From positions 26,256,839-26,320,838 of the forward strand of contig LS997562.1 of assembly GCA_000469685.2 (NCBI GenBank): a DNA stretch of 64,000 nt. The letters are read 5' to 3'. The notes below the pieces were generated by a model, which was given only the letters and a program-made list of their open reading frames with translations, was not told the origin of the DNA and searched no databases. This document shows positions 43,733 through 54,985 of the stretch, piece by piece (within the stretch, counting starts at the first letter, position 1; every line of letters begins with the position of its first letter). Both the position numbers and the translations under genes were made by a program. The DNA is from Haemonchus contortus (lineage: Eukaryota; Nematoda; Chromadorea; Rhabditida; Trichostrongylidae).

Positions 43733-43864
43733 GGTCAGTGCGCCGACGCCCCGGCCGGCAGACTATGAAAGCAGCCATAGGGAACGAGCCCACCATGGAT
43801 TACACACCGAGGGAGGTTTTCACATACTGATTGCTTCTCGGGGAAGTCGCTACAATGGCTGTTT

Positions 43865-43925
43865 TCAGAGTCCGCCGGCCAGCCCGCGAGTGCATGCGCG
43901 TGCCGGCCGGCCGCCGGACTCTGAA
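43865..43925. repeat. GC-rich hairpin
   Basis: TTCAGAGTCCGCCGGCC and GGCCGCCGGACTCTGAA pair with one mismatch around a GC-rich loop (CGCGAGTGCATGCGCG). A third relative (CGCCGGCCGGCAGACTATGA) lies near 43750. Confidence 0.75.
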
Positions 43926-44104
43926 GGCAGGCAATGGTGACGTCGTCGATGTTGCAGGTGCCGATGTGCAATTGGGCAATAATCTGCTTCAAAGTGAGCG
44001 AAAGTCAAAGCCACCTCTACGTACGGCTTTCTATGAGCCTTGGCATAATTACATCACTGAGTTTATTGTTTTCTTGAATTCTTCACGAGGTTGGTAAATA
44101 AGTT

Positions 44105-44300
44105 CTATAAAGCTAACGTTTCGGCGAAATCGCCTTCGCAGAGCCTGAAAGGATCGTAACGATCTGTGACTATCCGATCAAGTGTCTCCATCAACCTAAT
44201 TGAGTCCAAGACCCTCAGGGCACGCAGATGATCAAAAGCAGAGCCATCCACAATAGTTTTATGGATTTTATGAAACCATCCAGCAAGTGGTGGTACCAAC
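44105..44300 (-). repeat. Possible second PLE 3' region with hammerhead-like core
   Basis: On the minus strand 44150-44111 reads TTTCAGGC, TCTGCGAA, a 5-bp stem GGCGA/TCGCC, GAAACG, TTAGC. This is the layout of the motif at 1820-1859 and 59980-60019 (TTTCAGGC ... GAAACGTCAGGC) with different stems. The open frame before it shows no GIY-YIG motif. Assignment to a Penelope-like family is inference. Confidence 0.35.
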
Positions 44301-44663
44301 CGATCAGTGACAGCTGAGCTATGTCCTCACTCGAAGTCTTTGCGAGAAGGCCAACCTTATATAGGGTCCCGCGTGATTGCGAGAGATTCTTCCTTACAAT
44401 TAATTTTTGGACTGATGACTAGTATCCTTAGCTCGAAAGAAGAAGGTTGGTCCTGGTGGAACCTCGTGTATCGATTGTCTTGCCGACGGGCGAGTCGCTG
44501 AAAGCCTCAAACTCGGGTAATTAAACCTTTAGTAACAAAAATGAGAAAACAAGAACGTCAACGGTAAGTAACAACTAACACCAAAGATGTGGTCAATAGG
44601 AGATCATAAAAAGCTCTTCATAGCACCAGGAGTAGAGTAAGATGACAATGACAAAGATAGGAG

Positions 44664-44820
44664 TACAACAAAATAACTAGAAACACCTAGAAACAATAAC
44701 TAAGATTAATATGTGATAAAATACAACAAAACAACTGAAGACCGCTGAAATTTCTAACGATTGCAAAGATCGCCAGGTCGCACTGCACAGAAATGTATCG
44801 CAGGATCGCAAGAATATATA
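44664..44820. repeat. About 150-bp direct repeat, copy 1
   Basis: CTAGAAACACCTAGAAACAA ... GATCGCCAGGTCGCACTG ... GCAGGATCGCAAGA matches 50067-50219. Copy 1 borders the LINE's 3' end, copy 2 the TA microsatellite. They may be the starts of LTRs of the BEL-type element lying between them. Confidence 0.6.
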
Positions 44821-47800
44821 ATTTATTTATTCAACTACACCTCGGGGTGTGCCCATTAAGAATACAGAAAAAGGAATTCGTGAGCTACGGTTTCATTAGG
44901 CTGTAAACAAAGAAAAAGACAAGTACATACAACAAAGACAAAAAGACAAGTACAACAAAAACAAGATAAAGGGATCAGAGTAAGACAGCAATGAGAGAAG
45001 CAGATAGGTTAGCATGTCGAGACATCATTAAAAAGACAAGAGCTAGGGCATTACATTGTGAGGACGATGAGGCTGATTTCCCCTGTCAAGCAGATGAGGG
45101 GTTCCCCCGCAAGATCTGGTCCATGGTCCAGACGCAAGGAGTCAGAAGAGCCGAGGTTTGCTGACAGCTTAGTCCGTTACGAACGAATTCGTCCGGAACC
45201 CCGGGCGAACAGACAAAGGGGGACCTCAAACGGGGGGGTTCATCAAATCGAAGGACCCTAAAACAACTAGGACCCACAACTAAAGCCCACAGCACGACGC
45301 GTCAGAATCTGCTCTTTGTATTGCTACCTGTCTGCCTCCAGAAAAAAACGGAAGAAAATGAGTTACAGAAAGGACATCGGGAGGTAGAACTAGCACGCAT
45401 GTGATCATTTGGACAAGTATCATGATGACATAATTCACGTATACAGTGAAAGCAACACGAAGTCTAAATCGTGGTAGGTTTTCGAGCCAGTAGGAAAGGA
45501 ATTACAGTAGATTGGCGGCGAAATAGAAAAGAGGAATGAACTGCATTGCATCGCATTGCGTAGAACACAGAAAGTCGACAAGTTCCCGAAATTGGTTGTG
45601 GTTTTCGAAAGCCTCAAAAGAAAAGTCAAGCAAGCCGGTGATACTGTGGAAATGTTTGTAGAAAGTTTAAAGCAGATAACCTGTAGAATAAACATGAACG
45701 CAGTAACTGCCTGGAAAACAGTAAAAGGGTGTTAGATATACTCTGGAACATGCAACGTTCGCAATAAATCGATCTTACTCAGCCTTTTTTTGAATATTTT
45801 GCTGTTGGGTGCCTAAAGAACCTCAGACGGAAGCAGTTCAAGCCACCTGGCACAACGATAGAAAAATTGTTGAACATCAAAGAGTACTGCCTAGGATGAA
45901 TGTTGGCGTAGTGTAGGTTGAAGCTACCCATCCTTTCACTTTTGGGTTTGAAGCATCAGTACTTACTAGCACACAGCTTTATCTCTTTTCGAAGTACCCG
46001 GAAACAGAACACTAGATCAGCCGCTCCGCGTCTGTGTTGCAAGGACTTGAGGGAAAAGTGCTTGAAGTGCGAGCTGTACGAGGGTGAACGGGGTCGACCA
46101 ACACAAGGTGTGCACCTAATTCAAAGAATTCGCGTGAATACGCGCTGGACTCGTTCTTTCCTGAGGATATCTTTGTTGAGAGATGGGCTCCAAACCTGCG
46201 AGCAATACTCCAGATAGTGTAAGACATAAGTTTTGTAAAGACGTAGTAGAATGGTTGGGTCAGAGCATCTGATGTTCCTCATCATCGCGAACATGGCGGC
46301 GATCGTTTTTTTACAGCCTCATCGATTTGGTCAGAAAACTTGAGAGTGGTATCAAAAATATAATAATTCCAAGGCCCTTGGTCGAGTCACAAATTGGGAG
46401 TCTTATCCCATTTACGATGTAGTCAGTCGCACCCGAGTTCCCAAAATGCATCACCAAGCATTTGCTCAGAGTCAAGGGAATATCTCAGTCAGATGCCCAT
46501 ACTCTCATTTTCTCGACCGACAACTCTAGTGCCTTCTGTATGATTTCCGTGTTTGAACGTTCATACGAAGCGTACAGTTTGATATCATCAGCCTAGACCT
46601 GTACGTGAACATCGCTGCATGTTTTGAGTATTTGGGGCAACTCGATTGTGAAAATTAAGAACAGTAAAGGTGATAGTACTCCACCTTGGGGAACCCGCTG
46701 GTACAGATGAATTCAGAAGAGTAACTAGTACCAACACGAACCGTTATGCTCCTTTAATTAAGGTGCGACTTTATCCAGTCGAGGGCTTTACCACGGATTC
46801 CTTAGTGCTCCAGTTTGTTAATGAGGTTAGGATAACAGACTTTATCAAAAGCTGTTGAGAGGTCGAGATGAATAATGTCTACAGACTTTTCACTGTTTAT
46901 AGCCCAGCAAATATCAAAGAGAGTATCAAGCAAAATAGTACATGCAGAAGCCCCAGGTAAGAAGCCGTGCTGCTCAGCTGGAATCTGAAACCAGGCTAAT
47001 ACCTTTCCAAACTTAATTTTCTCCATGAATTTAGCAGGGGTGGGCGTAAGGCTGATAGGCCTGAAATCAATAATACTAGTAGCTCCAAGGTGCTTTGGAA
47101 TTGCAGTAATGATAGCCTTCTTACAAAGGCAGGGGACCTGTCCCGGAGGGAAGGATATATTGAACAAGAAGGAAAGTGGATAACATAGTGACTCACAGCA
47201 TTCTTTGAAAATGAAAAATATACCATTGAAAGGCTCACTAGTTGAAGGCTTCAAGTTCCTCAGCACCAAACGAACGTCAATAGGGTGAAAGTAGATATCA
47301 GGTAAAGTGCGGTGGATATACCTCAAGCTATTTTCAACATTACCATCAGTCATTACCAGCAGTCGCGTCCAAGAAGACACTAGCGAAATATCGACCCAAA
47401 GCTTCAGCTTTAGCAGAGTCATTATGGAGATTCGACCCAGCTTGATCTTTTAATATAGGGAGGGATGGTTTGGGTTTGAGCTTGTTTTGAGGGCAATGGT
47501 GCAATCCGCCGCAGCGAAGCAGTTCTACCAAGGTGACGCTCGTAGCTGGCAGCGAACCTTTTCAAATGGTAGTCAACGTCAGAGAAAACCTTTTCGTAAA
47601 GAGGAGAACTCAAAGGATAATCCAATTCCTAGAAAATGCGTTCCTTCTGGAATAGTAGGTCTTTATTTGTGATGGATACCTTATGATAGTAGATTTCAGG
47701 GGAGAACGGGCGCTGGCTCTCTCATCGATTCTTTCATAGTGTTCCTTTTTAGCGCGCAATCCGATCCCCTGCGGTGATCCCTTTTTTGACCACCCAGTCA

Positions 47801-47830
47801 CTTAATCGAAGAGGGAAAAAATCGCTGGTT
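44821..47830 (-). pseudogene. CR1/Jockey-group LINE, reverse transcriptase, 5'-truncated
   Basis: Minus-strand reading: KAKKEHYERIDE-like linker near 47760, then LRNLKPSTSEPFNGI, FRPISLTPTPAKFMEKI, QHGFLPGASACTILLDTLFD and VDIIHLDLSTAFDKV (one open frame 47422-46802), GVPQGGVLSPLLFLIF, the catalytic ADDIKLYASYERS near 46590, and a C-terminal FDVQQFFYRCARWLELLPSE block near 45850. The residue before ADD is a TAG stop (46593-46595) and there are other breaks. The 3' end is AATAAATAAA-rich at 44821. No endonuclease domain. It abuts a BEL gag at 47850, so it was probably inserted there. Confidence 0.82.
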
Positions 47831-47849
47831 CCGTGATACTCCCCCCTCT

Positions 47850-49012
47850 TCAAATTCGCAAGTACTCGTCCACGGGAATCGAGAGGAAAGGGGGACTTAG
47901 ATGGTTGAAGTCGAACGATTTTTTCGATCGCAATACTATGGGGTATATTGATGCCCTTTTACACCCGTGGGGTGGTTCTTCCAGTCTCTTCAACATTTGT
48001 TCTGCAATGTTCTCAAGGTTATTCCTTTCAGCGAAGATTTCGACCGACTCTTGTGGAAGTTTGCACATTGCTGATGCGTGCCCTGTTTTCTTACAGTGGT
48101 GGCATCGTGTGGAGAATCCTTTCTGACAATCCAACTGTAAACATATAGAGCAGCGTCTACGGCTTTTTAGGTGTGATTCACATTCTTTGGCTCCAGTGAT
48201 TTTTGTGCCAGAATCACCGTAATGATGTTCCGGAACGTAACAGAAAGAGCAGGACATCGTTCTCTCTTGTTGACGGATGACATCAGTTTCAAACAATCTT
48301 GGCTGACATGTTCGCATCCTCAACAAATCACGTATTCTGTAGTGAAAGTCTTCAAGTTCCTTCTCCAGGTCATCAATTTCTTCCAAAATTTCACTTTTAT
48401 CGAGTTCTTTGTTGTCGTAGTTTCGCTCGTTATTTGCTTCTTGGTTGTCATATTCGTCTTCATTGTCTTGCTCGTCTTCTTCTTGATCTTCATATTCGTC
48501 CTCTTTGTTTCACTCGAAGTTTTCTTCATCTTGCTCGTCTACCAATTCCATGTAATCGATACTGTCGCGTATTCTTTCTGCTCCATTAGATTCTTTTGTG
48601 TATGCTCTTTCGTCGTAATCCGCCTCCGAGGCTTTCGAAGGTCCGTCCTGGGTGTCTTGTTGTTGTTGCATTTGATTGAGTCTGCCCATGATTCGATCGA
48701 GTGATTCGCAAACGTGTTTGTTTGAAGCGTCCTGTCGAGCGCGATCTTGAGTGCGCATTCTGCTTTAACGTCTCTTACTTTCGTAAACAAGTCACTTATA
48801 TTTTCTTCGCAGTCTTCCACGATCCTTTGGATGGCCTTTTGCGAATTGAGGAGCGGAATTCCTTCCCTGAAACACCGGAATAGTACTGCGGGATGCTTAT
48901 AAGAGAGTTCCATGCTTTTTCGGAAACTGCCTAAGACCGTTACTGATGAGAGAAGACGAGAGAGGTGGCTTCGTAAGGACTGCGAACGTAGAGAATAGTT
49001 TTCGACAGTCAA
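47850..49012 (-). pseudogene. BEL/Pao-type retrotransposon gag
   Basis: N-terminal part 49012-48539 (MTVENYSLRSQSLRSHLSRL, coiled helical), then a frame shift into an acidic stretch (EDEYEDQEEDEQDNEDEYDN, about 48500-48440, with a stop at 48507-48509), then 48386-47850 with EILEEIDDLEKELEDFHYRI and a Cys/His array: CSFC, RRRCSICLQLDC, and the zinc knuckle CHHCKKTGHASAMC (CX2CX4HX4C). This is the gag layout of nematode BEL/Pao elements. Protease, RT and integrase are missing; the frame stops where the LINE begins. Confidence 0.7.
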
Positions 49013-49809
49013 TTCCTTAATACGAGCATCTCCTTACTAAAATTGGTCATGGATCAATGTTACCAAAGAAGTATGCAATGTCAGAATTAATGTTATCAAT
49101 GAATTCAACAATATACATTGTTCCGCTGCAACATTCGACTATGTCGTTGTACAGCCGATCAGTGTTAGTAGGGGCGGTAGTGTCTCTATCAATTTTTCCA
49201 ACTGGGACCTTGTGCGGTGGAAAACGTCGTCACGCTTCTCTGACGGCACTTTCTTTTCTGCTCTTGTGTTTGCACGAAATCGATTGGAATCGCGCGACCA
49301 GACTCTCTCCAAAGAATGAAATCGAAATTTTGATCCGTAGCTGGGTTGATACGCCCTCTGATGCGGCACTTAGAGCTCCTATTTGGACTGCGAAACCTGC
49401 GCTTGCGAAACTTGTGCCTTGAGTGCTTTTCCAATGGAGCGACCCTAAACTATTTCGCAATCTTCAATAGTCACCGAGATCTTTCCTGTTAGTTTGCTCG
49501 CTCGCTCCACGTGCGCAACTTGAAGACCTAATTGTTGTGCACTTGCAGTCTCAAATTAGTAGCTGGCAATAAGCGCAGTGTCGAATCTCTTAATTACACG
49601 ACTGAGACTTTCAACTTCGGTTGCACGTCACTGTATCAGCACTCGACGTCTTACTGATCAACGATATCCTGCGTTTGATTTCGTTCGCCCGTTGCGCGTG
49701 CGGCACTAAAATGAGAATTAATCGCTCAAATGCATGAGAGGTGCGCATAATGTAAACATCGTGAATTGAAACTAAGTACGCAAAAAACGAGCAGATACGA
49801 AGCCGCGCA

Positions 49810-50040
49810 GCATGAACAGACACGGTGTGGCATGTTGCCTGATGGCAAAACGAAAAAACGATTGAAGGATATGAAAAATGCGATGGGCTGGGTAAGAGTA
49901 TGAGAGCCGAACTGTAGCATCTCGCATGATGACAGTACGAAAAAAAGGAAAAAATGCGACGGGCTAGCTGAGAACTCGATGTAGCATCTCGCGTGATGAC
50001 AATACGAAAAAAGCGATCGGGTGATATGAAGATGTGCTGG
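49810..50040 (+). repeat. Three diverged tandem units of 70-95 bp
   Basis: TGTAGCATCTCGCATGATGA, ACAGTACGAAAAAA and AATGCGACGGGCTAGC recur from about 49815, 49912 and 49980. It lies between the BEL gag start and direct repeat copy 2, as expected for repeats in an LTR or leader. Confidence 0.65.
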
Positions 50041-50066
50041 GCTAGGAGAGAGTCTGCGAGCAGGAG

Positions 50067-50213
50067 TAAACAAAATGACTAGAAACACCTAGAAACAATA
50101 ACAAAGATAATAGTATTAAAATACAACAAAACAACTGAAGATCACTGAAATTGCTAATGAATGCAAAGATCGTCAGGTCGCACTGTAAAGATGTGCATCG
50201 CAAGATCGCAAGA

Positions 50214-50219
<6 letters not shown>
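50067..50219. repeat. About 150-bp direct repeat, copy 2
   Basis: Matches 44664-44820 with scattered differences; ends at the TA microsatellite that begins at 50215. Confidence 0.6.

Positions 50220-50248
<29 letters not shown>
50215..50248. repeat. TA microsatellite, left half
   Basis: (TA) repeated about 17 times; the right half of what was probably one tract is at 51004-51022 after the mariner. Confidence 0.9.
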
Positions 50249-50253
<5 letters not shown>

Positions 50254-51003
50254 CGGAAAGGAATGCTTGTTGAATTCGTCCATTCATTCCTCCCCTACTA
50301 TAGGAGATTTTTCAAATCGTTTTTGTCTAATAGAAAGAGATTTTCATTGCGCATCTTTTGATATATTTTTGATATAAATATATATCAGTCGGCACGAACA
50401 GGTGCGGAAAATTTGTATCGCACCACACTCACTCCGAAATCGGATATACACGGCAAAAAGGTGATGGTCTGGGTTTGGTGGAACAGCAAAGGTTGAGTGT
50501 AGTTTGAAGTCTTGAATTTGGGTAAAACGGTTACGGCGGACATTTACAAAGATTGACTGAACCGCGTGGATCAAGCATTGCGTCGTAAAGGTGTCGAAAC
50601 GACGTCGACAAAATTCCTCCCCGACAACGCTCGTTCATATGTTGCGAAAACCACCTTGTGAAAAAATTGAGGAACTGGGCTGGGAGGTAGTGCCTTGTCC
50701 TCCATACAGCCCAGATCTCGCACCATCCGATTACCATTTGTTCCGGTCAATGCAGCACTCCTTGGCAAGGAGAAGATTCAAAAAGCGCGAAAAAGTCCGA
50801 CTCTGGGTGTCCAACTATGTACTTTGAGTCGCAGCCGGCCGAGTTCTTCAAGAGAAGAATTAACCTTTTTGCGTAATCGTAGGCAACAAATCATTGATAG
50901 TAATGGAGAATAACTTTTGAATTGATCTTTTTAATTTCGTAATTTCGTTGTTATAATAAAAAAATTTTGAAATTAAAACCGCATTTCTTTCCGAACAACC
51001 TAA
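50249..51003 (+). mobile_element. Mariner remnant inserted in a TA microsatellite
   Basis: Left end TTGTTCGGAAAGGAATGC, right end (inverted) TTAGGTTGTTCGGAAAGAAA. Both sides continue as TA repeats. The coding half present is the C-terminal transposase (50446-50911). About 755 bp remain of a roughly 1.3-kb element. Confidence 0.82.
50446..50911 (+). pseudogene. Mariner transposase, C-terminal half
   Basis: Reads DIHGKKVMVWVWWNSKG, LNRVDQALRRKGVETTSTKF, then LPDNARSYVAKTTL with the second catalytic Asp, GWEVVPCPPYSPDLAPSDYH with the third Asp region, and KKREKVRLWVSNY. Stops interrupt after WNSKG, after KTTL (TGA at 50659) and after SNYVL. Inactive. Confidence 0.85.
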
Positions 51004-51955
51004 TATATATATATATATATATCACTATATTATTACGATGGTGGTGTTCAAAATGGTTGTTATCGCAGGCAGTTTCTCGCTAGCGATGGATTGGGCGTGG
51101 GTTGACGAACTGATGTCTTCTTAAGATGAGAGATGCGTTGTGTGCTGCTGGTGACTTGTTAAAAGAGGGACGGGTTTGAGACAACATGACGCTAGCGCCG
51201 ATTTTCTATTGAGGATTTTGGTCGAACAACAATTCAAAGTATCCGCCTAAGCAAGTGCCGTAAGACTTGAAATGTAGCGCAGCTGCGACCTCGCGTGTAC
51301 GGTGATCGACGAGAAAAGGCATTCCGAACATCAGTTAAGAACAATCTGGTGTATGAGGAATTGAATTGTATGATAGGAATCTAGCAAACCTCTGGAAGAC
51401 AAAACATCTGAATCAGGCGCCTCGAAAGCATGAGATGAAATAGGAGGTGAGGAAGTTCTATAGGCAAAACAGAGTTGACCATTAACATGTAGCGAAGCGA
51501 AAAGCGGTTGAAGTCGCATCGTGAGTGTTGGAATAGTTCGATGCGCACTCTTTCACGATTCGAAAATGTGTGGCCTCAACCGCACCCCTAAAAAAGAATA
51601 CCTGTACCGAGTGAAGCAGATGAAATGCGGTATTGAGTACGATCAAATGTGGTGCCGGATATGATTAGCAAGTGCGCCAGCAAAGTCATGTCTGTACCAG
51701 CTAAGTAGAGGAATGAGTGCACGGTGGGCCTTACTAGGATTGTGGCGAGTGTGGCATGCGGCTAGATGGGAATATGCAGCTTTTTCTCCTTCCCCTCCTA
51801 AGCGTGAGCTCCGCGCTGTCACATGGTCTCAGTCGCCTCCATCTCCTTCTAATTGCGGCTTTCTTCACTTCTCTATCGAAGTCCTCGAAGGTTCTTTTGT
51901 TCTACTGTGTCGTCCATGCAACACTTATTCGGGCTTTTACAGCCTGGTCCATGCC
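51004..51955. other. Stretch without a recognisable gene
   Basis: Follows the right half of the TA tract (51004-51022). Only short open frames; the last part may be the end of the decayed LINE at 51956-52755. Confidence 0.35.
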
Positions 51956-52755
51956 AACATCAGATAACTGCCCAAGTATCAGAAGTCCTGTACACTTTTA
52001 TGCTTCCCTTTTCCACGATTGCTTCCATGTACTCCTTACAGCTATGGAACGGGCTTGAGCTGAAACCCGTTCTTATGCAGCACCCTCTACCATATCTGCA
52101 GCTCGTCCCGGCGTTCTTCCCTGATATCCGCTATCAGAACTATGATATCAATGTAGTGAGCGATCTGCAGTCCATCCAAGAGTTCTTTTGTTATGAAAAT
52201 TCACTTTGAGCAGGGAGGGAAACGGTTTCAGAACCGATCCTTGGTGTACCCAACGTCTATTTTCTTTGTTAAGACATGGGGTGGGTATGGACGTCTTGGA
52301 TTCACGTACATTTTTTGACAACGGAGATCAGGTGCTTCTTTCTCAGAGCGCTCTTCAGGACAGTTGTCGCGAAAGGCGATTGGAAGCCTTCTCTAGACCA
52401 AGGAGTGCCGGGTAATAGTGTATACGTTTTTCTCGATATTTCTACGTCTGTTGGCTAGCTATGAAGATAGCATCCATTGTAGACCTCTCTGGCATAAAGC
52501 CGAATTGATTCTCCGAGGTTGTGAATTGTGTCTGAATTATGGGTTGACTCCCGCTAGTACAGATGCATGGTATACGTAGTCAATCTGATTCCTCGGTAGT
52601 TGGGACATTCCATGGCTTCCCCCGTGCTCTCGAAGAAGGGAATAGTACTGCTCCTTCACGCATCCGGTATTCAACCGTTGAGCCACCTGATCTAGTGCTC
52701 TTCGAGAGTCTTCCAGCCTGTACCCCATCCAGGCCAGTTGTTTCCTAACCTCCAT
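51956..52755 (-). pseudogene. Decayed LINE reverse transcriptase
   Basis: On the minus strand blocks of an RT appear in order with many breaks: AMECPNYRGIRLTTYTMHLY near 52620, FMPERSTMDAIFIAS near 52490, LLDGLQIAHYIDIIVLIADI near 52160 (catalytic Y-x-DD spoiled to YIDI) and LQIWQRVLHKNGF-like sequence after it. The 'CPNYRGI' and 'PERST' blocks mark a non-LTR element different from RTE and from the LINE at 44821-47830. Confidence 0.65.
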
Positions 52756-53840
52756 ATTCTCTACTGTTCGCCTGGCCGAAATTTCTGTCCAGAGTGCAAT
52801 GGGGCCAGCTGTCGCCTCAACTGATCTTCTCGTACAAGACTATTATTTATTTTTCATTTATCTCACTTTACACTCATAAGAGTGCGCCCAGATTTGGCAC
52901 AGGAGAATCAAACAATAAAATAGTGAACAACCCATACAAAACTACGGCGGCTAGCACCTGACAGTAACAAAAAAATAATAATAAGGAAAGAACAAAAAGT
53001 CTGCGTCTCCGCTATTCGTTGTCCGGTGTTTCAACTTTTTTTGGATTGGTTGCAGTTAACAGAGACTACTTTTCGAATTCTGTTCTCCCCCTCTTCTTTC
53101 CCTCTTTCAGCGTCATTTACTGTCACATCCTTTGAGAAATTCACCATATTGATTGAGGAGCGAGCTTGCTCGAGTTTCCTATCGTTGGAGATTGATTGCA
53201 GTTCATATCTGTTGTTCCTCTTGACCGATTGTTGGTTAGACATTGGAATGTATTTAATATGATTGCGCCACGATCGACCTTATCTTGATTTTGGCATGGC
53301 CTCCGCCATGCCAAGTCAAGAGAGGTAATATGATTAGTCCTGAAGCAGAAGAGGTAAGACGTTTTGCGTGCATTTGTGGGAGATGTGGGCTTTTTGATCC
53401 ATTGCGTATCTCCTGCTGTGAATGTTTGAACGTCGGAGTTATTTGAGCAGTAGGAGTTGGCGGGATATCCAACCTGTCGCAATGTAACTTCTTTCCTAAC
53501 TGCGTCCGAATATAGGTCTATTAGTTGTTACGGGGTAAGACTTATCTGTCCTCCTGTTGTGTCATATATCTTAGATTGGACGAATCGCGGCAATTTATTG
53601 CAGTAGTAGTGATCCGAGTCCATATTCCGGTCAGCCTGGGATGATGGAAGTGTACTGCCAGTTCATTTGACTGTAGAGACGCCAGTGAGTGAGTGTTTAT
53701 CACTCATTATATCCTTTTTTATGCGGCCCTGTCGTCCTTCCGTGACTCTTCGTCCCTTTCTTCTTCTGCACGTAGTCATTCCATTCGTTCCTTTTACCAT
53801 ATGCTGCCCTGAACCGTCTACCGCCTATCAATGCGCCTAA
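52756..53840. other. Probable LINE 3' end and unassigned frames
   Basis: AATAAATAA-type bases at 52850-52870 on the minus strand, followed by GGGCGCACTCTTATGAG, resemble the LINE 3' end at 44821. Frames at 53141-53482 on the minus strand are open but unassigned. Confidence 0.3.
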
Positions 53841-53866
53841 CAAAGCGGAGTATTCTTTGGTGGATT

Positions 53867-54010
53867 TCAGTGACGATGCCAGGACAAACACTGAGGATGG
53901 AATGGAGCCACTTATATACACAGTCTCCCTCTATCATTCCTGTCCTCTGATCCTTCTTCATTCTTCACTCTCACACGTGCACTCACACCCTCACACCTCC
54001 CCCTAGTGAC
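53867..54010 (-). repeat. LTR-like repeat B, low-coordinate copy
   Basis: GATGCCAGGACAAACACTGA, TATATACACAGTCTCCCTCT, CCTGTCCTCTGATCCTTCTT match 56588-56740. TATA-like and polyadenylation-like parts are present on the minus strand. Probably the 3' LTR of a Gypsy-type element. Confidence 0.55.
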
Positions 54011-54129
54011 CCTACGGTCACTCAAGGTACTCAGCGCTACTCCTCGGGGTGAGGAGGTTCACCCTTATGTTGACCTCCACCAGTGTTTGTTGACACCAAC
54101 ACTATTCCGAACATATGTATTACCGAACA

Positions 54130-54600
54130 ACATCCTCACTGGGGTTTTCTAGAGCCTTATTTCTCAAGGCCTCGTAAGCCAGGTTTGGTCTCGAGATCTT
54201 CGCCTTAATGGTCGACTGCAGCATCTGATCTTCGTCTTAAGGATCGGCTGCGACTTCTGGATCTTCGTCTTCGACCGGGGCGGCCTCATACACCAAACAG
54301 TTTCTTGAATGTTCTTCGCCTTCCATCTTCTGTAGGTCCTTTCGCCTCTGTGGCTGGCGACGCTGTCTTGCCTGCCTATCCTGCTGGGCCCATACCACCG
54401 ACACCATTGCTGGCGCCGGTGGCGACGGGAGCGCACCGCGGCTCCTGTCCCTGCAGGGACCAATCCCTGGGGGGCTCGCCTGCGGGCAGCACTGGCCCGC
54501 CTCCCAGATGGCCATCGCCATCTACTGCTGCTGTTGCTGCCCTGGCAACGAGGTCATAGCTGAGTTGCCTACCCCTCCCAGCTTTTTTATAGGCCTTACG
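54130..54600 (-). pseudogene. Retroelement gag-like fragment, Pro/Arg-rich
   Basis: Minus-strand frames rich in Gly, Pro, Arg and Gln (WSLQGQEPRCAPVATGA, EAKGPTEDGRRRTFKK) next to LTR repeat B. No zinc knuckle. It may be a gag N-terminus of the element bounded by repeat B. Confidence 0.25.
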
Positions 54601-54985
54601 CCTTATCTGCTGTTTTTGTTTACACTTTTCCTTTCCGATAATCCTATCGAACGGATCTTCCTGCGCTTTCCCTTTTCACGAAACTCAGTCATTCCAGCGG
54701 TTTCTTGTCGCTTTATCTTCGACCGCCGCGGTTCACCATTCGTATACTGCCGCATGCCCTTTCATCACCATCGAAGGCGCAATCTTCCATCACTGCTCTG
54801 CTTGGACAGGATCGACACAACGGATCCTTGCCAGCTCTACGACGATGGGTTAAGCGCGACTTTACAACCACACGCTCTGAATTACCAATTCCTCACACTG
54901 TCGGAGTTTCCGGCGGGTTACTCACACCAGTGCACATGGCGGGAGACTTGACGTATTACTCTAGCGCTCTTCCAACATGTCGCCG

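Noticed and set aside
48222..48704. 160-codon plus-strand open frame rich in Phe, Val and Leu
   Set aside because: It is the reverse strand of the acidic Glu/Asp-rich stretch of the BEL gag.
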